From: Trichocoleus desertorum NBK24
GTDB taxonomy: Bacteria > Cyanobacteriota > Cyanobacteriia > FACHB-46
DNA: 64,000 nt
NCBI RefSeq assembly: GCF_030409055.1
Contig: NZ_CP116619.1
Coordinates: forward strand, 5,096,212-5,160,211
Direction of reading: 5' to 3'
Below the pieces are notes generated by a model. It made no database searches. It was given only the letters and a program-made list of their open reading frames with translations, and was not told the DNA's origin. The position numbers were made by a program, and so were the translations under genes. Below, in pieces: positions 42,109 through 51,959 of the stretch. Numbering within the stretch: position 1 is the first letter of the stretch; each line of letters begins with the position of its first letter.

Positions 42109-44142
42109 CTATTCGTCCCAGTCATCATAATCAGGATATTGAGATGGGGCTGCTCCGTGACGCTCCAGAATCGCACCATAATCAGTTCTGGAGTCATCAG
42201 GTTGGATTTTCTCTAGCTGCACTTCAAACTTCCACCAGTCCCCAAAATCAAAAACATACGTCATTGAAGCGCCTTCAGCTAGAGGTAGGTCACCGATTCG
42301 CACTTCATCTGTTGTTGGAGAACTTTCTGCATAGGGATGGGAGACTTCTATGGTGCGCCCTAAAGGGTTTTTATAGATAAACATATCCAAGTGATCGGAG
42401 TCGAACTCGACCGATTCAAGGATCAAACCGCTTAAATCCGCTAGCGTCATTTGGCTAGAAATAGCAATGCGCCGCCAAACTTTACCCAGGTAGACCTTGA
42501 AGAGATAGACACCTGGACGAAATTCATACTTGGGAACCGCTAAACTGTTCTGCCACTCAAGGAAATAAGGTTGCAGATGAGCCTGTAATTCGCCGAAAGG
42601 AATAGTTGGATCGGTTTCTGACTCCCACACCATGCCATGTGCCATGAAAGCATGGATGATCACTGTCATCAAGGCATCCCCTAGGGGCGATCGCTTAATC
42701 TTCTTAATTCGCCAACCTTTGCCAGCCTCTGGCTTACCCGATTCTACTTCCAAGAGGCCAAACATTTTGAACAATGCAACATTATAGAAGTCAGGATAGT
42801 AGACCAACCATTGTTGCTCACTGTAGCTACTAAATCTCTTGCCACGACTGGGAACATTAGGCCAAAATCGGATACATTTTGCTCCCTCATTGAGAGGGCT
42901 TCTTTGTTCTCCCAGCATCTCCCCATGTCCTCGAATCAGCCAGGCTTCTAGTAACGTAAAGTACTGCTCGGTGGGATTGAGAGAGCGCCAGGATTGTAGT
43001 AGCGTCGGCTCAAGCATCAAAAATCGCTTTTTGCCCCTACTCACAATTTGTCCTAAACCAGTCGTTCGCAGCAGCAGGTACAGCCCATGAATAGGGGAAT
43101 AAGACTTCTGTACAGGCCGCTTCAGGTCTAGCTGAATGGGTTCGCTCAGACGTTGATTCAGCTCTGCCAGGGATTTTTGCGGCAATAGGTGCTGAGTGCC
43201 GCTAACAGCAACGCCTGCTTCGCCCACAAAATCGAGTAAAGTCTGAAAATCGCGCAGGATGGTTCCGGGTTCAGCGTTGCTAATCTGCTGCTGGGTTAAG
43301 AGCGCAACGTGTTCGGGAGACAGGGGCGGTAGTTCCTCAGCTACCTGCTGCAACATTGTTCTTTGGAATTCCTGAAAAAAGCCTTCCGGAGATGACGTAT
43401 TAGATAAAGAGAGAGGGGCGATCGCATCTCCCTCTGCTTCACCATCCAACACCTCACCTCCCAAAGTCCCTAAAAGCTGCTGAAATTCTGCAGGCACTGG
43501 TGCAGAGGAGCTACCCAGCATGGCATTCAGGTTACTCAATAACATTCCTAAGCCAGGTGGAACCCCAGGTGGCATAGAAGGAGTACTAGCGGTGGTTTCG
43601 CGAAGTTGCTGGTTGTATTGCTCCTGAAAGGCTTTGAGTCCTGCCTCTGTTGTCATATCAAAGCCTGCCGCCATCCCAGCGGAAACAAAAGATTTCGCCA
43701 TGCCAAACCGATTGGGATCGTTCATGATGTCTTTGTACTTAGGCTGAGTTTTCTCTAGAAACTTGATGATTTGGGTGGCGTTACGGTGTTTATAGGCCCG
43801 CTTGAGAAATTGCCAAAAAGCGATCAGCTCAGGGATAGTTGTATCTGCCTCATCTGGGTGCTGCAACGTCACCTTTTGTGGGAATAGCCCCGTCACGATC
43901 GCCTCTACATCTTGCTTAGTCATGCGAGGCAAAGTCACGGAGCGATAGGCATAGCCAAAGTAAAGCAATTGGTCAATCCAACTCCCCACATACTCTACCA
44001 TCTCTGGATAGGCAGTCAGATAAGCTTTGCCTTCTGGAGATTCAATAAATTCTTTGGCTAGATCTGCAACAAACTCTTCCAAGGCCGCGATCGCCTCGTC
44101 ATAGTCTTGAATGGCATCAATGCGGTTGAGATCAATCGTCAT
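42109..44142 (-). CDS. large pRiA4b ORF-3 family protein (677 aa)
   Basis: The C-terminal 130 residues match the plasmid pRiA4b ORF-3 domain: FKVYLGKVWRRIAIS, the HLDMFIY strand, and a YVFDFGDWWKFEVQLE segment, ending in a PDYDDWDE acidic tail. The preceding 540 residues are a helical region without a recognised domain (EEFVADLAKEFIESPEGKAYL, PPGVPPGLGMLLSNLNAMLG). The function of pRiA4b proteins is unknown. A second, short family member (59364-59933) rides on the transposon at the right end of the window. It is convergent with nudC. Confidence 0.82.
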   Translation of the reverse strand: MTIDLNRIDAIQDYDEAIAALEEFVADLAKEFIESPEGKAYLTAYPEMVEYVGSWIDQLLYFGYAYRSVTLPRMTKQDVEAIVTGLFPQKVTLQHPDEADTTIPELIAFWQFLKRAYKHRNATQIIKFLEKTQPKYKDIMNDPNRFGMAKSFVSAGMAAGFDMTTEAGLKAFQEQYNQQLRETTASTPSMPPGVPPGLGMLLSNLNAMLGSSSAPVPAEFQQLLGTLGGEVLDGEAEGDAIAPLSLSNTSSPEGFFQEFQRTMLQQVAEELPPLSPEHVALLTQQQISNAEPGTILRDFQTLLDFVGEAGVAVSGTQHLLPQKSLAELNQRLSEPIQLDLKRPVQKSYSPIHGLYLLLRTTGLGQIVSRGKKRFLMLEPTLLQSWRSLNPTEQYFTLLEAWLIRGHGEMLGEQRSPLNEGAKCIRFWPNVPSRGKRFSSYSEQQWLVYYPDFYNVALFKMFGLLEVESGKPEAGKGWRIKKIKRSPLGDALMTVIIHAFMAHGMVWESETDPTIPFGELQAHLQPYFLEWQNSLAVPKYEFRPGVYLFKVYLGKVWRRIAISSQMTLADLSGLILESVEFDSDHLDMFIYKNPLGRTIEVSHPYAESSPTTDEVRIGDLPLAEGASMTYVFDFGDWWKFEVQLEKIQPDDSRTDYGAILERHGAAPSQYPDYDDWDE

Positions 44143-44198
44143 GGCAGTACCGTTCCTGATCGCTACTTAAAATTATGCAACTTAGATCGATACATTGA

Positions 44199-45983
44199 TC
44201 ACGCTGCTGTAGTTGCACCGAGTTGAAGAGCGTAGAGATTGGCGTAGACTCCCTGTTGAGCGATTAGTTCGGCATGAGTACCAGATTCTACAATTTGTCC
44301 TTGTTGAATCACTAGCACCTGATCGGCTTGGGTGACAGTGCTGAGGCGGTGGGCAATTACGAAGCTGGTACGACCTTTGAGAAGACGGGCGATCGCATCT
44401 TGGACTAAAGCCTCCGTGCGGGTGTCGATGCTGCTAGTAGCTTCATCAAGAATGAGAATCCGAGGATTGATTAAGACGGCACGCGCAATGCTCACGAGTT
44501 GCCGTTGTCCTTGGCTGAGGGGAGCGCCGCGTTCTCCTAACTGGGTTGAGTATCCCTGAGGAAGGGAGATGACAAACTCGTGCACATTCGCCAGTTGAGC
44601 GGCAGCTTCAATATCCGCTTGAGTGGCGTGGGGAGAACCAAAGGCGATGTTTTCGGCCACGGTGCCGCTGAAGAGAATATTGTCTTGCAAAACGATGCCA
44701 ATCTGCCGACGCAGACTCGCTTGAGTCACGTTTCGGATATCGATGCCATCAATTTTGACGGCTCCACCTGTCACATCGTAGAAGCGCAGAATCAAGTTGA
44801 TAATTGTACTCTTACCTGCTCCTGTCGGCCCCACTAAAGCAATCATCTGACCTGGCTTGGCGTGGAGGTTGACTTCTTTTAGGACTAGTTGATTCGAGCT
44901 ATAGCCAAAGGAGACATTCTCAAAGGACACTTCTCCCTGAATCGGTGGCATCTCTTTGGCATCAGGAGCATCGTTGAGTTGGGAAGGTTCATCGAGGAGC
45001 AGAAAGATCCGCTCTAAACCCGCTAGGGCTGATTGGGCTTGGGTGTAAAATTGGCTGAGAATCTGGATCGGGCGAAAGAACTGCTGTACATACAGCAAAA
45101 AAGCAGTCACTACCCCCACTGTCGCAGCTCCAGTCACCGCCAGATAACCGCCATAAGCCAACACCGCAGCAGTCGCCAATGTGTTGAGAAAATCGATCGA
45201 GGGAAGAAATGCTGCCGTAATTGCAACCGCTTGGACATTGGCATCTCGGTTAGCCGCATTCACTAAGTCGAACTCTGCAATATTAAGCTCTACACGGTTG
45301 AAAGCTTGAGCTTCTCGGACACTAGTGATGCCTTCTTCCAGTTTGGCCGAGAGATCGCCAATGGTCTGACGAGTGACGCGGAATCTAGCTCTGGCCCAGC
45401 GAGCAAAGAAACTAGTGGTAAAGATCATCAAGGGCACTGCCAAGTTGCTCAATAGTGCCAGCTTAAAGTTGATTAAAAACATGGCAATGATGATGCCGAA
45501 CAAGCTAAATGTGTTGCCTAACATCTGGGCGATCGTCTGACCAAATGCCTGGTTTACCGTGTTCACATCATTCAGCAAACGGCTCATCAAGTCGCCCGCT
45601 TCACTGCGATCGAAAAAGCTGACAGGGAGACTCTGGATTTTGGTAAAAATATCTTGCCGTAGTTGCCCCAGCAATCGCTGCATAATCCAGCCGACCCGCA
45701 AGATCTGACCCCGGATCGCGGTAATACCCAGGATATAGATCGTTGCCAGAAATGCCAGCATCACCAGCAATCCTGATAGATTCCCTTGGGTAATTAAATT
45801 ATCAATTGACCAACCAATGAGGAAGGGGCCAAGAGACTGAGTTGCAGCACCGATCGCTACTAAAAGGAGAGCGATCGGAACTTCTTTTTTATAAGGCCGG
45901 AGATATTGCAAAAAGCGCTGCAATGTTGAAAGCTGACGGCTCGCCTGCTGCTCTCCTGCCACAACTGGCCCTGCACCTCTCAT
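44199..45983 (-). CDS. ABC exporter half-transporter, catalytically complete Walker B
   Basis: This 594-residue half-transporter has six membrane helices followed by an NBD: Walker A GPTGAGKST, Q-loop VLQDNILFSG, signature LSQGQRQLVSIARA (noncanonical, Gln for Gly) and Walker B ILILDEATSSID with catalytic Glu. The odd LSQGQ signature together with a partner that has Asp instead of Glu fits a heterodimeric exporter with one degenerate site (like TM287/288 and BmrCD). It overlaps the upstream gene by 4 bases (ATGA). The substrate is unknown; multidrug or lipid export is plausible. Confidence 0.93.
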   Translation of the reverse strand: MRGAGPVVAGEQQASRQLSTLQRFLQYLRPYKKEVPIALLLVAIGAATQSLGPFLIGWSIDNLITQGNLSGLLVMLAFLATIYILGITAIRGQILRVGWIMQRLLGQLRQDIFTKIQSLPVSFFDRSEAGDLMSRLLNDVNTVNQAFGQTIAQMLGNTFSLFGIIIAMFLINFKLALLSNLAVPLMIFTTSFFARWARARFRVTRQTIGDLSAKLEEGITSVREAQAFNRVELNIAEFDLVNAANRDANVQAVAITAAFLPSIDFLNTLATAAVLAYGGYLAVTGAATVGVVTAFLLYVQQFFRPIQILSQFYTQAQSALAGLERIFLLLDEPSQLNDAPDAKEMPPIQGEVSFENVSFGYSSNQLVLKEVNLHAKPGQMIALVGPTGAGKSTIINLILRFYDVTGGAVKIDGIDIRNVTQASLRRQIGIVLQDNILFSGTVAENIAFGSPHATQADIEAAAQLANVHEFVISLPQGYSTQLGERGAPLSQGQRQLVSIARAVLINPRILILDEATSSIDTRTEALVQDAIARLLKGRTSFVIAHRLSTVTQADQVLVIQQGQIVESGTHAELIAQQGVYANLYALQLGATTAA

Positions 45984-47785
45984 ACTCTCTCCTTTTGTTT
46001 GACCTGAGATTCTAAAATGGCCCCATAAAGCGGACTACTACACATCAGCTCTTCATGGGTTCCCTGTGATACCAATCTCCCTTTATCCATGAGCAGAATC
46101 CGATCGGCGTTCTGAACCGTACTAATCCGTTGGGCGATCACAAAAGTCGTGCAGGCTTTTTGGCGCATCAAGTTGTCGAGTGCTGCTTGGATTTGCGCCG
46201 CAGTTTTGGCATCGACGGCAGAGGTGCTGTCATCCAAAATGAGAATTTTGTAGTCAGTGAGGAGAGTTCGGGCGATCGCGATCCGTTGTTTTTGTCCTCC
46301 CGATAAGCCCACGCCGCGTTCTCCCACAATGGTTTCGTAGCCATCTGGTAAGCCCGTGATAAAGTCATGCATTTGGGCGGTTTTTGCCACCTCGATCACT
46401 TCTTCTAGAGTTGTATCTGGTTTGGCGTAAGCAATGTTTTTGTAGAGGGTGCCAGAGAATAAAGTGGTTTCTTGAAAGACGATGCCGATATGCGATCGCA
46501 GACTCTCCAGCGTGAAATCTCGCACATCTCGGCCATCAATTCGGATTGAACCAGAGGTGACATCATAGAAACGAGGTAACAGGTTCATAATGGTGCTTTT
46601 GCCAGAACCCGTCATGCCCAAAATAGCGATCAGTTCCTTAGGTTTAGTTTCAAAGGAAACCCCTTTCAGGGCTTCAGTTGTGGCTCCGGGATAGCGGAAG
46701 AAAACATGCTCAAATGTGATTCTGCCCACACAACTGTCAAATAAAATAGCGTTGGGGCGATCGCGGATTTCAATTTTGGCATCTACTACCTCATAGACTC
46801 GTTCGGCTGAAGCAGCGGCTTGAGCGATCGCGGGGGCAGCAAAACCAATCAACAGAATGGGTTGCAGAATCAACAGCAGGTAGGAGTTGAACGCCACCAG
46901 TTCACCAATCGAGAAGCGTCCACCAATTACGGCTGCACCCCCGTATCCCACTACCACGACGGTCACCAAGTTACTCAGCAAAAAGATAAAAGGAAAGGTG
47001 TCTCGAATGGCTCGAATCGTCTTCATATTGGTTTTGACGAGAGCATCATTCAGCGTCGTGTAGCGCGTTGTTTCGGTGGACTCCCGCACAAACGCTTTCA
47101 CCACCCGCACCCCAAACAAGTTCTCCTGCAATACTGCGTTCAAGTCGCCGAGCTGCTGTTGCACCTGCCCAAATAAACTACTCGTTTTGCTGAGAAATTG
47201 GGCCATCAGCCATCCTGCCATCGGCACCACAGTTAGCGTAATCAGCGCCAATTGCCAATTCATCAGCAGCAAAATGGCAGCGACGCTTACCAAGGTCACG
47301 ATCGCACTAATGACCTGCATCAAGCTTGTGCTTAAAAATGTGCGAATTTGCTCGATATCACTAGTGACACGAGTGAGCAGTTGTGAGGTTTGCGATTGGT
47401 CGTGGTAACTAAAACTGAGGTTTTGAATTTTACTAAAAATATTGTTTCGCAGATCGTAAGCCACGCCTTGGGATACTGCTTCAGCCCAAAAACTTTGACC
47501 AAAGTTAAATAGACCTCTGGCGATCGCGGCTGCCACCATCCACCCCGCACTATAGAGCACCACCTGCAAGTTTTTCTGAGCGATCCCGGCGTCAATGCCC
47601 CACCGAAACAGTTGAGGTGTCACAGCATAGGCAGCGGTTAAAAGTAAGGTGCTAAGCAAAGCTCCGATCGCTGTCCAACGGTAAGCACTCAAACTGCCCA
47701 GGACTCGCTGGAGTGGGTGTGGGGGCGAAGTTTCTCGTAGGTTTGGTGACTGAACCAAGGAAATTCCCTCTACTGTATGTGGCAA
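45980..47785 (-). CDS. ABC exporter half-transporter with degenerate Walker B
   Basis: This is a 601-residue partner of the gene that follows. It has six helices, Walker A GMTGSGKST, signature LSGGQKQRIAIARTL and Walker B ILILDDSTSAVDAKTA, in which the catalytic Glu is replaced by Asp. With the LSQGQ signature of the partner, this would make one consensus and one degenerate ATP site. The stop of this gene overlaps the next start by 4 bases, so the two are translationally coupled. It begins at 47785, divergent from a small membrane-protein gene. Confidence 0.93.
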   Translation of the reverse strand: MPHTVEGISLVQSPNLRETSPPHPLQRVLGSLSAYRWTAIGALLSTLLLTAAYAVTPQLFRWGIDAGIAQKNLQVVLYSAGWMVAAAIARGLFNFGQSFWAEAVSQGVAYDLRNNIFSKIQNLSFSYHDQSQTSQLLTRVTSDIEQIRTFLSTSLMQVISAIVTLVSVAAILLLMNWQLALITLTVVPMAGWLMAQFLSKTSSLFGQVQQQLGDLNAVLQENLFGVRVVKAFVRESTETTRYTTLNDALVKTNMKTIRAIRDTFPFIFLLSNLVTVVVVGYGGAAVIGGRFSIGELVAFNSYLLLILQPILLIGFAAPAIAQAAASAERVYEVVDAKIEIRDRPNAILFDSCVGRITFEHVFFRYPGATTEALKGVSFETKPKELIAILGMTGSGKSTIMNLLPRFYDVTSGSIRIDGRDVRDFTLESLRSHIGIVFQETTLFSGTLYKNIAYAKPDTTLEEVIEVAKTAQMHDFITGLPDGYETIVGERGVGLSGGQKQRIAIARTLLTDYKILILDDSTSAVDAKTAAQIQAALDNLMRQKACTTFVIAQRISTVQNADRILLMDKGRLVSQGTHEELMCSSPLYGAILESQVKQKERV

Positions 47786-48010
47786 TTTTCGGCTGATTTA
47801 GCGTAATCCTGAATCACCATTCGACGGATTTTCTACCAGTTTTTTCCCAAATCTGACCCAAATCCGAACTAAGGCGATCGCTCTTCTATCGTTAAAATCG
47901 TCTAGTTGAGGAACTAGCGTATCAGCAGGAAGAGGGCAAACTACTAACCTAAAGCTAGCCTAGAGATTAAGAGCCAGAAAAACGGAGCCACAAAAACGGA
48001 GGGAGTAAAG

Positions 48011-48223
48011 ATGCAGGATATACCGTTTACGTTCTTTATTGTCTTTGGCTTTGTTTGGGTGGTTATGGGCATTGCAGCGGTCATTGCTATCCTCAAGGCC
48101 GATGGGCAAGAAATCCGTTTTGGTAAGCAAGGTCTGCTTGTTGCCATTCCCATCCTCATTCCCATTGTTTTCACTCTGCTTTATCAAGTGTTCAGGTCGC
48201 TAAGCTTAGGGCACCACGCCTAA
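48011..48223 (+). CDS. small two-helix membrane protein (70 aa)
   Basis: The 70 residues hold two helices, FTFFIVFGFVWVVMGIAAV and GLLVAIPILIPIVFTLLYQVF, joined by a charged loop (LKADGQEIRFGKQ). A GGAGGGAG Shine-Dalgarno precedes the ATG at 48011, which supports real translation. The family is not recognised. It stands between the divergent ABC pair and the AAA gene. Confidence 0.65.
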   Translation: MQDIPFTFFIVFGFVWVVMGIAAVIAILKADGQEIRFGKQGLLVAIPILIPIVFTLLYQVFRSLSLGHHA

Positions 48224-48370
48224 GTGTAACGAGCCTGACACACTCGCCAATCTGGCCTGAACTGGGATGTCTATACTGGAAGCACCTCCAATATCCACCA
48301 GTTTTAGTTAGCCTCCTACGTTCTCCAGCTCCTTTCCAGCAAGCCCCGCCCGCGATGCGGCCACAAAATT

Positions 48371-50236
48371 ATGGATGACTTACTTAAAGAATTTGAAGAC
48401 CTCTTAGATCAAGGATTTGAGGGTCTATTAGAGATTGTCAGGACGCTGGAAGGCAGAGCGGAACCGGAAGAGTTTCAGGCAGAAGTAAGGCGTAATACTT
48501 CCAAGACTGACAGTGCCGAGAGCGGTAGGACAACTACGACGGAGCGGCCCAACTCGACATCTGCGGCTAGCAGTCGCACCCAAGCTAGACCCACTTCCCC
48601 TCGTCCATCCTCAACCACTGATGAGGTGATTATCACGCCTCCTCCAGCGGATAGCGTCGCAACTGTTTCTCTGTCAGGCGTAGGTGGTCTGTCTGAGGTG
48701 ATTCGAGAACTACGAGAATTAGTTGAACTGCCTCTAAAACGTCCTGATTTACTCACTTCTTTAGGGCTAGAACCACCTAAAGGAGTGCTACTAGCGGGGC
48801 CTCCGGGCACAGGTAAAACGCTGACAGCGCGGGCCTTAGCTCAGGAATTAGGAGTCAACTACATCGCCATTGTTGGCCCAGAGGTGATGGGCAAGTACTA
48901 CGGCGAGGCTGAGGCACGGCTACGCAGCATTTTCATGAAAGCGGCTCGCTCAGCTCCTTGCATTGTCTTTATTGATGAGATTGACAGCCTCGCTCCCGAT
49001 CGCGCCAAGGTAGAAGGAGAGGTAGAAAAGCGGGTAGTCGCCCAACTGTTGAGCTTGATGGATGGTTTCGCCAAAAGCAAAGGCGTGATTGTCCTCGCTG
49101 CCACCAACCGCCCCGATCATCTTGATCCTGCCTTACGCCGTCCCGGACGCTTTGACCGAGAAGTGCAGTTTCGCGTTCCTAATCGAGTAGGACGATTAGA
49201 GATTCTCCAGATCTTGACGCAGACTATGCCCCTAGAACGTTCTGTCGATTTGGCAGCGATCGCGGATCTCTCAGTTGGAATGGTGGGCGCAGACCTGAAA
49301 GCGCTATGCCAGAAAGCTGCTTATACTGCTTTGCGACGGCATGTTCCTGCTTTAGATGGCCCGATTTCTGCCAACTTAACCGTATCCCAAGCTGATTTTC
49401 TCCAAGCAATTAAGGAGATCAAGCCAGCAGTGTTGCGATCGGTAGAAGTAGAATCGCCCAACGTCTCCTGGGATGCGATCGGCGGATTAGATAGCTTGAA
49501 GCAGACTCTCCAAGAGTCAGTCGAGGGAGCATTGCTCTACCCTGAACTCTACCAACGCACCAAAGCCAAAGCGCCACGGGGTATCTTGCTTTGGGGGCCT
49601 CCAGGAACAGGCAAAACGATGCTTGCCAAGGCAGTCGCCTCTCAAGCTCGCGCTAACTTTATTGCAGTTAACGGCCCAGAACTGCTGAGCAAGTGGGTCG
49701 GTGCTTCCGAACAAGCAGTGCGAGAACTGTTTACTAAAGCCCGTCAAGCCGCTCCCTGTGTGATCTTTATTGATGAGATCGATACGCTAGCCCCAGCCAG
49801 GGGGAGTTCTGGAGATTCAGGCGTGAGCGATCGCGTCGTCGGCCAATTACTCACGGAACTAGACGGCCTGCACGAATGCCCCAACGTTCTACTAATCGGA
49901 GCCACCAATCGCCCAGAAGCCCTTGACCCTGCCCTATTGCGATCGGGCCGCTTAGACTTGCAACTGAAAGTTGATTTACCTGATCAAGCCAGCCGTCTCG
50001 CCATCTTGGAAGTTCACAACAGCGATCGCCCTCTAGCCGCAGTCGATCTATCTCACTGGGCAGCTCAAACCGAAGGCTGGAACGGTGCTGATTTAACCTT
50101 ATTGAGCAACCAAGCCGCCTTAGAAGCCATCCGTCGTTACCGTAAACAAGGTCGCACAGACCCCAGTAGCATCCAAATTACAGCCGAGGATTTCACAGCC
50201 GCACATCAACGCCTCTGCGAACAACGGCACGTGTAG
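48371..50236 (+). CDS. double-AAA ATPase (CDC48/VCP-like)
   Basis: This 621-residue AAA+ protein has two ATPase domains. Walker A GPPGTGKT is at residues 143-150 with Walker B CIVFIDEIDSL and an SRH with arginines in RRPGRFDREV. A second GPPGTGKT lies near residue 408, with VIFIDEIDTLAPARG and an SRH. The first 100 residues are acidic and helical, then Ser/Thr/Pro-rich, in place of the N-domain of eukaryotic CDC48. The family unfolds or disassembles protein complexes; the cyanobacterial substrate is unknown. Confidence 0.92.
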   Translation: MDDLLKEFEDLLDQGFEGLLEIVRTLEGRAEPEEFQAEVRRNTSKTDSAESGRTTTTERPNSTSAASSRTQARPTSPRPSSTTDEVIITPPPADSVATVSLSGVGGLSEVIRELRELVELPLKRPDLLTSLGLEPPKGVLLAGPPGTGKTLTARALAQELGVNYIAIVGPEVMGKYYGEAEARLRSIFMKAARSAPCIVFIDEIDSLAPDRAKVEGEVEKRVVAQLLSLMDGFAKSKGVIVLAATNRPDHLDPALRRPGRFDREVQFRVPNRVGRLEILQILTQTMPLERSVDLAAIADLSVGMVGADLKALCQKAAYTALRRHVPALDGPISANLTVSQADFLQAIKEIKPAVLRSVEVESPNVSWDAIGGLDSLKQTLQESVEGALLYPELYQRTKAKAPRGILLWGPPGTGKTMLAKAVASQARANFIAVNGPELLSKWVGASEQAVRELFTKARQAAPCVIFIDEIDTLAPARGSSGDSGVSDRVVGQLLTELDGLHECPNVLLIGATNRPEALDPALLRSGRLDLQLKVDLPDQASRLAILEVHNSDRPLAAVDLSHWAAQTEGWNGADLTLLSNQAALEAIRRYRKQGRTDPSSIQITAEDFTAAHQRLCEQRHV

Positions 50237-50259
50237 GGGCGTAGCGTGGCTACTAAGGT

Positions 50260-51954
50260 TCAAAAAGGAGTGTCAGATTTTAGATGTAGCGTTTTGCCAG
50301 ATTGAGGATGCTGAAAACGCAGCTTTCTTGCGTGCAGATGTAATCGATTGGTGTCTGCGTTGCATCCATACAAGCGATCGCCCAATATCGGCACCCCCAA
50401 ACCTTGAAGATCAGCCGCATGCACCCTCAGTTGATGAGTTCGTCCTGTCACCGGAAAGAATTCCACACGGGTACGATCTCCCTCTCTCCCCATAACCCGA
50501 AAGCGAGTGATGCTGGGCTTGCCCTGTTGCCAATCTACTTTTTGATAAGGGCGATCGCTAGGATCTCCCCACAACGGCAGCTCAATCACACCCTGCTCTG
50601 TGCTAACCACTCCTGCCACAAATACCTCATAAACCTTTTGCACTTGCCGCGCTTGAAACTGTTGGCTCAATTGCCGATGCATTTCTGGGTCGCGAGCCAG
50701 GACTAAGATGCCAGAAGTTTCCTGATCTAAACGATGAACAGGCAAAAGCGCTGCACCGTCAGGCAGGAGATACCGTAAACGGCTGAGAACACTATCTTGG
50801 CGATCGCGATAGCGTCCGGGTACAGACAGCAAGCCCGCAGGTTTATCAATAGCAATCAGCCATTCATCTTCGTAAAGGGTTGTTAAACCCTCTACACTTG
50901 GCCCCCCTAGCCCCCCAATTCTGGGGGGAACCTGCTCAAAGTCTTGCAGCCTTGGAGAGCAAACTCCTGACAGGAGAAATCCCATTAATGGCTGACATCG
51001 TTCTACACAAGCACTATAGAACTGTCCTTGAACTTTATCGCCAGCAGCCGAAGTTGGCCCCCACCAAAACTCTGCCATTCCTAAGGGCTTGAGACCATGC
51101 GTGGCAGCATAGTGGAGCAATTTGGGCGCACAACAATCTCCCGTTCCCATTGGAGCGGAGTTCCCCAACACCAACTGTTCTAAGGAAAGAGACTGCCCCG
51201 CAAAATTGGTTAGATAATAAGCCTGCTGCATCTCGGTTTGTAGCTGGTGAGATAAAGCCTTGCGCTGTTGTTTGAGTTCTCTTATCTTGAGATCTGCTGC
51301 TAATATTATCTTTTGCAGCGATCGCAACTCAGTATCTCTTTCTTGTTTCAATCGTCGCCGTTCTATCCCATCCTGACGACTGGCTTCATCCAGTTGTTGT
51401 AGCGCGATCGCCAAATCTTCTCCAGCCAATCTTCCTGAAAGGATCTGGCGTTTCTCCTGTCGTTGTTGTTTGCGTGCTCGATGGCGATTGCTGATTTCCT
51501 GGAAACGTTGCTCCCACTCCTGACATAACTGTTGGTACTGTTGCCGTTCTGGTAATTCCTGAAGAGTGATAATCTCCTGTTTCAAAGCATCTAGTTCTGC
51601 CACGATCTGAGCTTCTATTAATGCCACTCGATCGCGTCCAGGGATCGGAGGCACCCATCCTTCCACTTGGCTTTGACTGTTCAGTAGCCCGGAAAAAGCT
51701 TTCAGAACTCGCTGTTCTCCGGATGGTAGTTCTACCAGCAACACCCCATACATTTTGCCCTCATGGGAGTAGGTAGTATCCTGGGCCAACTGTTGCATCA
51801 AACCTTGAGCGATCGCTTCTGCCAAGAAAGTACGAGGCAATCTCAACCAAGCACCACTTTGGGGACAGCATCCTTCATACCAGTAGCTAGGAATGGTATC
51901 GCTGATAGTGAAGTCGTTGCTAATGAAATCAGAGAGACTCTGTAAAACCGCCAT
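50260..51954 (-). CDS. RluA-family pseudouridine synthase with N-terminal coiled coil
   Basis: This 564-residue protein has a helical N-terminal region containing an Arg/Gln-rich coiled coil (KQERDTELRSL, QRQEKRQILSGRL). The catalytic RluA-type domain occupies roughly the last 220 residues. The catalytic Asp is in HRLDQETSGILVLAR, with LIAIDKPAGLLSVPG and GRTHQLRVHAADL. A GC-rich linker, PPRIGGLGGPSVEG, between the two parts is encoded by a dispersed repeat. Targets are rRNA or tRNA uridines and are not identifiable here. The ATG at 51954 is chosen over a GTG at 51972. Confidence 0.88.
   Translation of the reverse strand: MAVLQSLSDFISNDFTISDTIPSYWYEGCCPQSGAWLRLPRTFLAEAIAQGLMQQLAQDTTYSHEGKMYGVLLVELPSGEQRVLKAFSGLLNSQSQVEGWVPPIPGRDRVALIEAQIVAELDALKQEIITLQELPERQQYQQLCQEWEQRFQEISNRHRARKQQRQEKRQILSGRLAGEDLAIALQQLDEASRQDGIERRRLKQERDTELRSLQKIILAADLKIRELKQQRKALSHQLQTEMQQAYYLTNFAGQSLSLEQLVLGNSAPMGTGDCCAPKLLHYAATHGLKPLGMAEFWWGPTSAAGDKVQGQFYSACVERCQPLMGFLLSGVCSPRLQDFEQVPPRIGGLGGPSVEGLTTLYEDEWLIAIDKPAGLLSVPGRYRDRQDSVLSRLRYLLPDGAALLPVHRLDQETSGILVLARDPEMHRQLSQQFQARQVQKVYEVFVAGVVSTEQGVIELPLWGDPSDRPYQKVDWQQGKPSITRFRVMGREGDRTRVEFFPVTGRTHQLRVHAADLQGLGVPILGDRLYGCNADTNRLHLHARKLRFQHPQSGKTLHLKSDTPF
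50900..50930. repeat. GC-rich dispersed repeat inside the RluA gene
   Basis: CCCCCC (50911-50916) and GGGGGG (50923-50928) flank AATTCT, with another C-run before. This pattern recurs between genes in many cyanobacteria. Here it is in frame and encodes the linker PPRIGGLGGP. Confidence 0.7.
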
Positions 51955-51959
51955 ACCTG

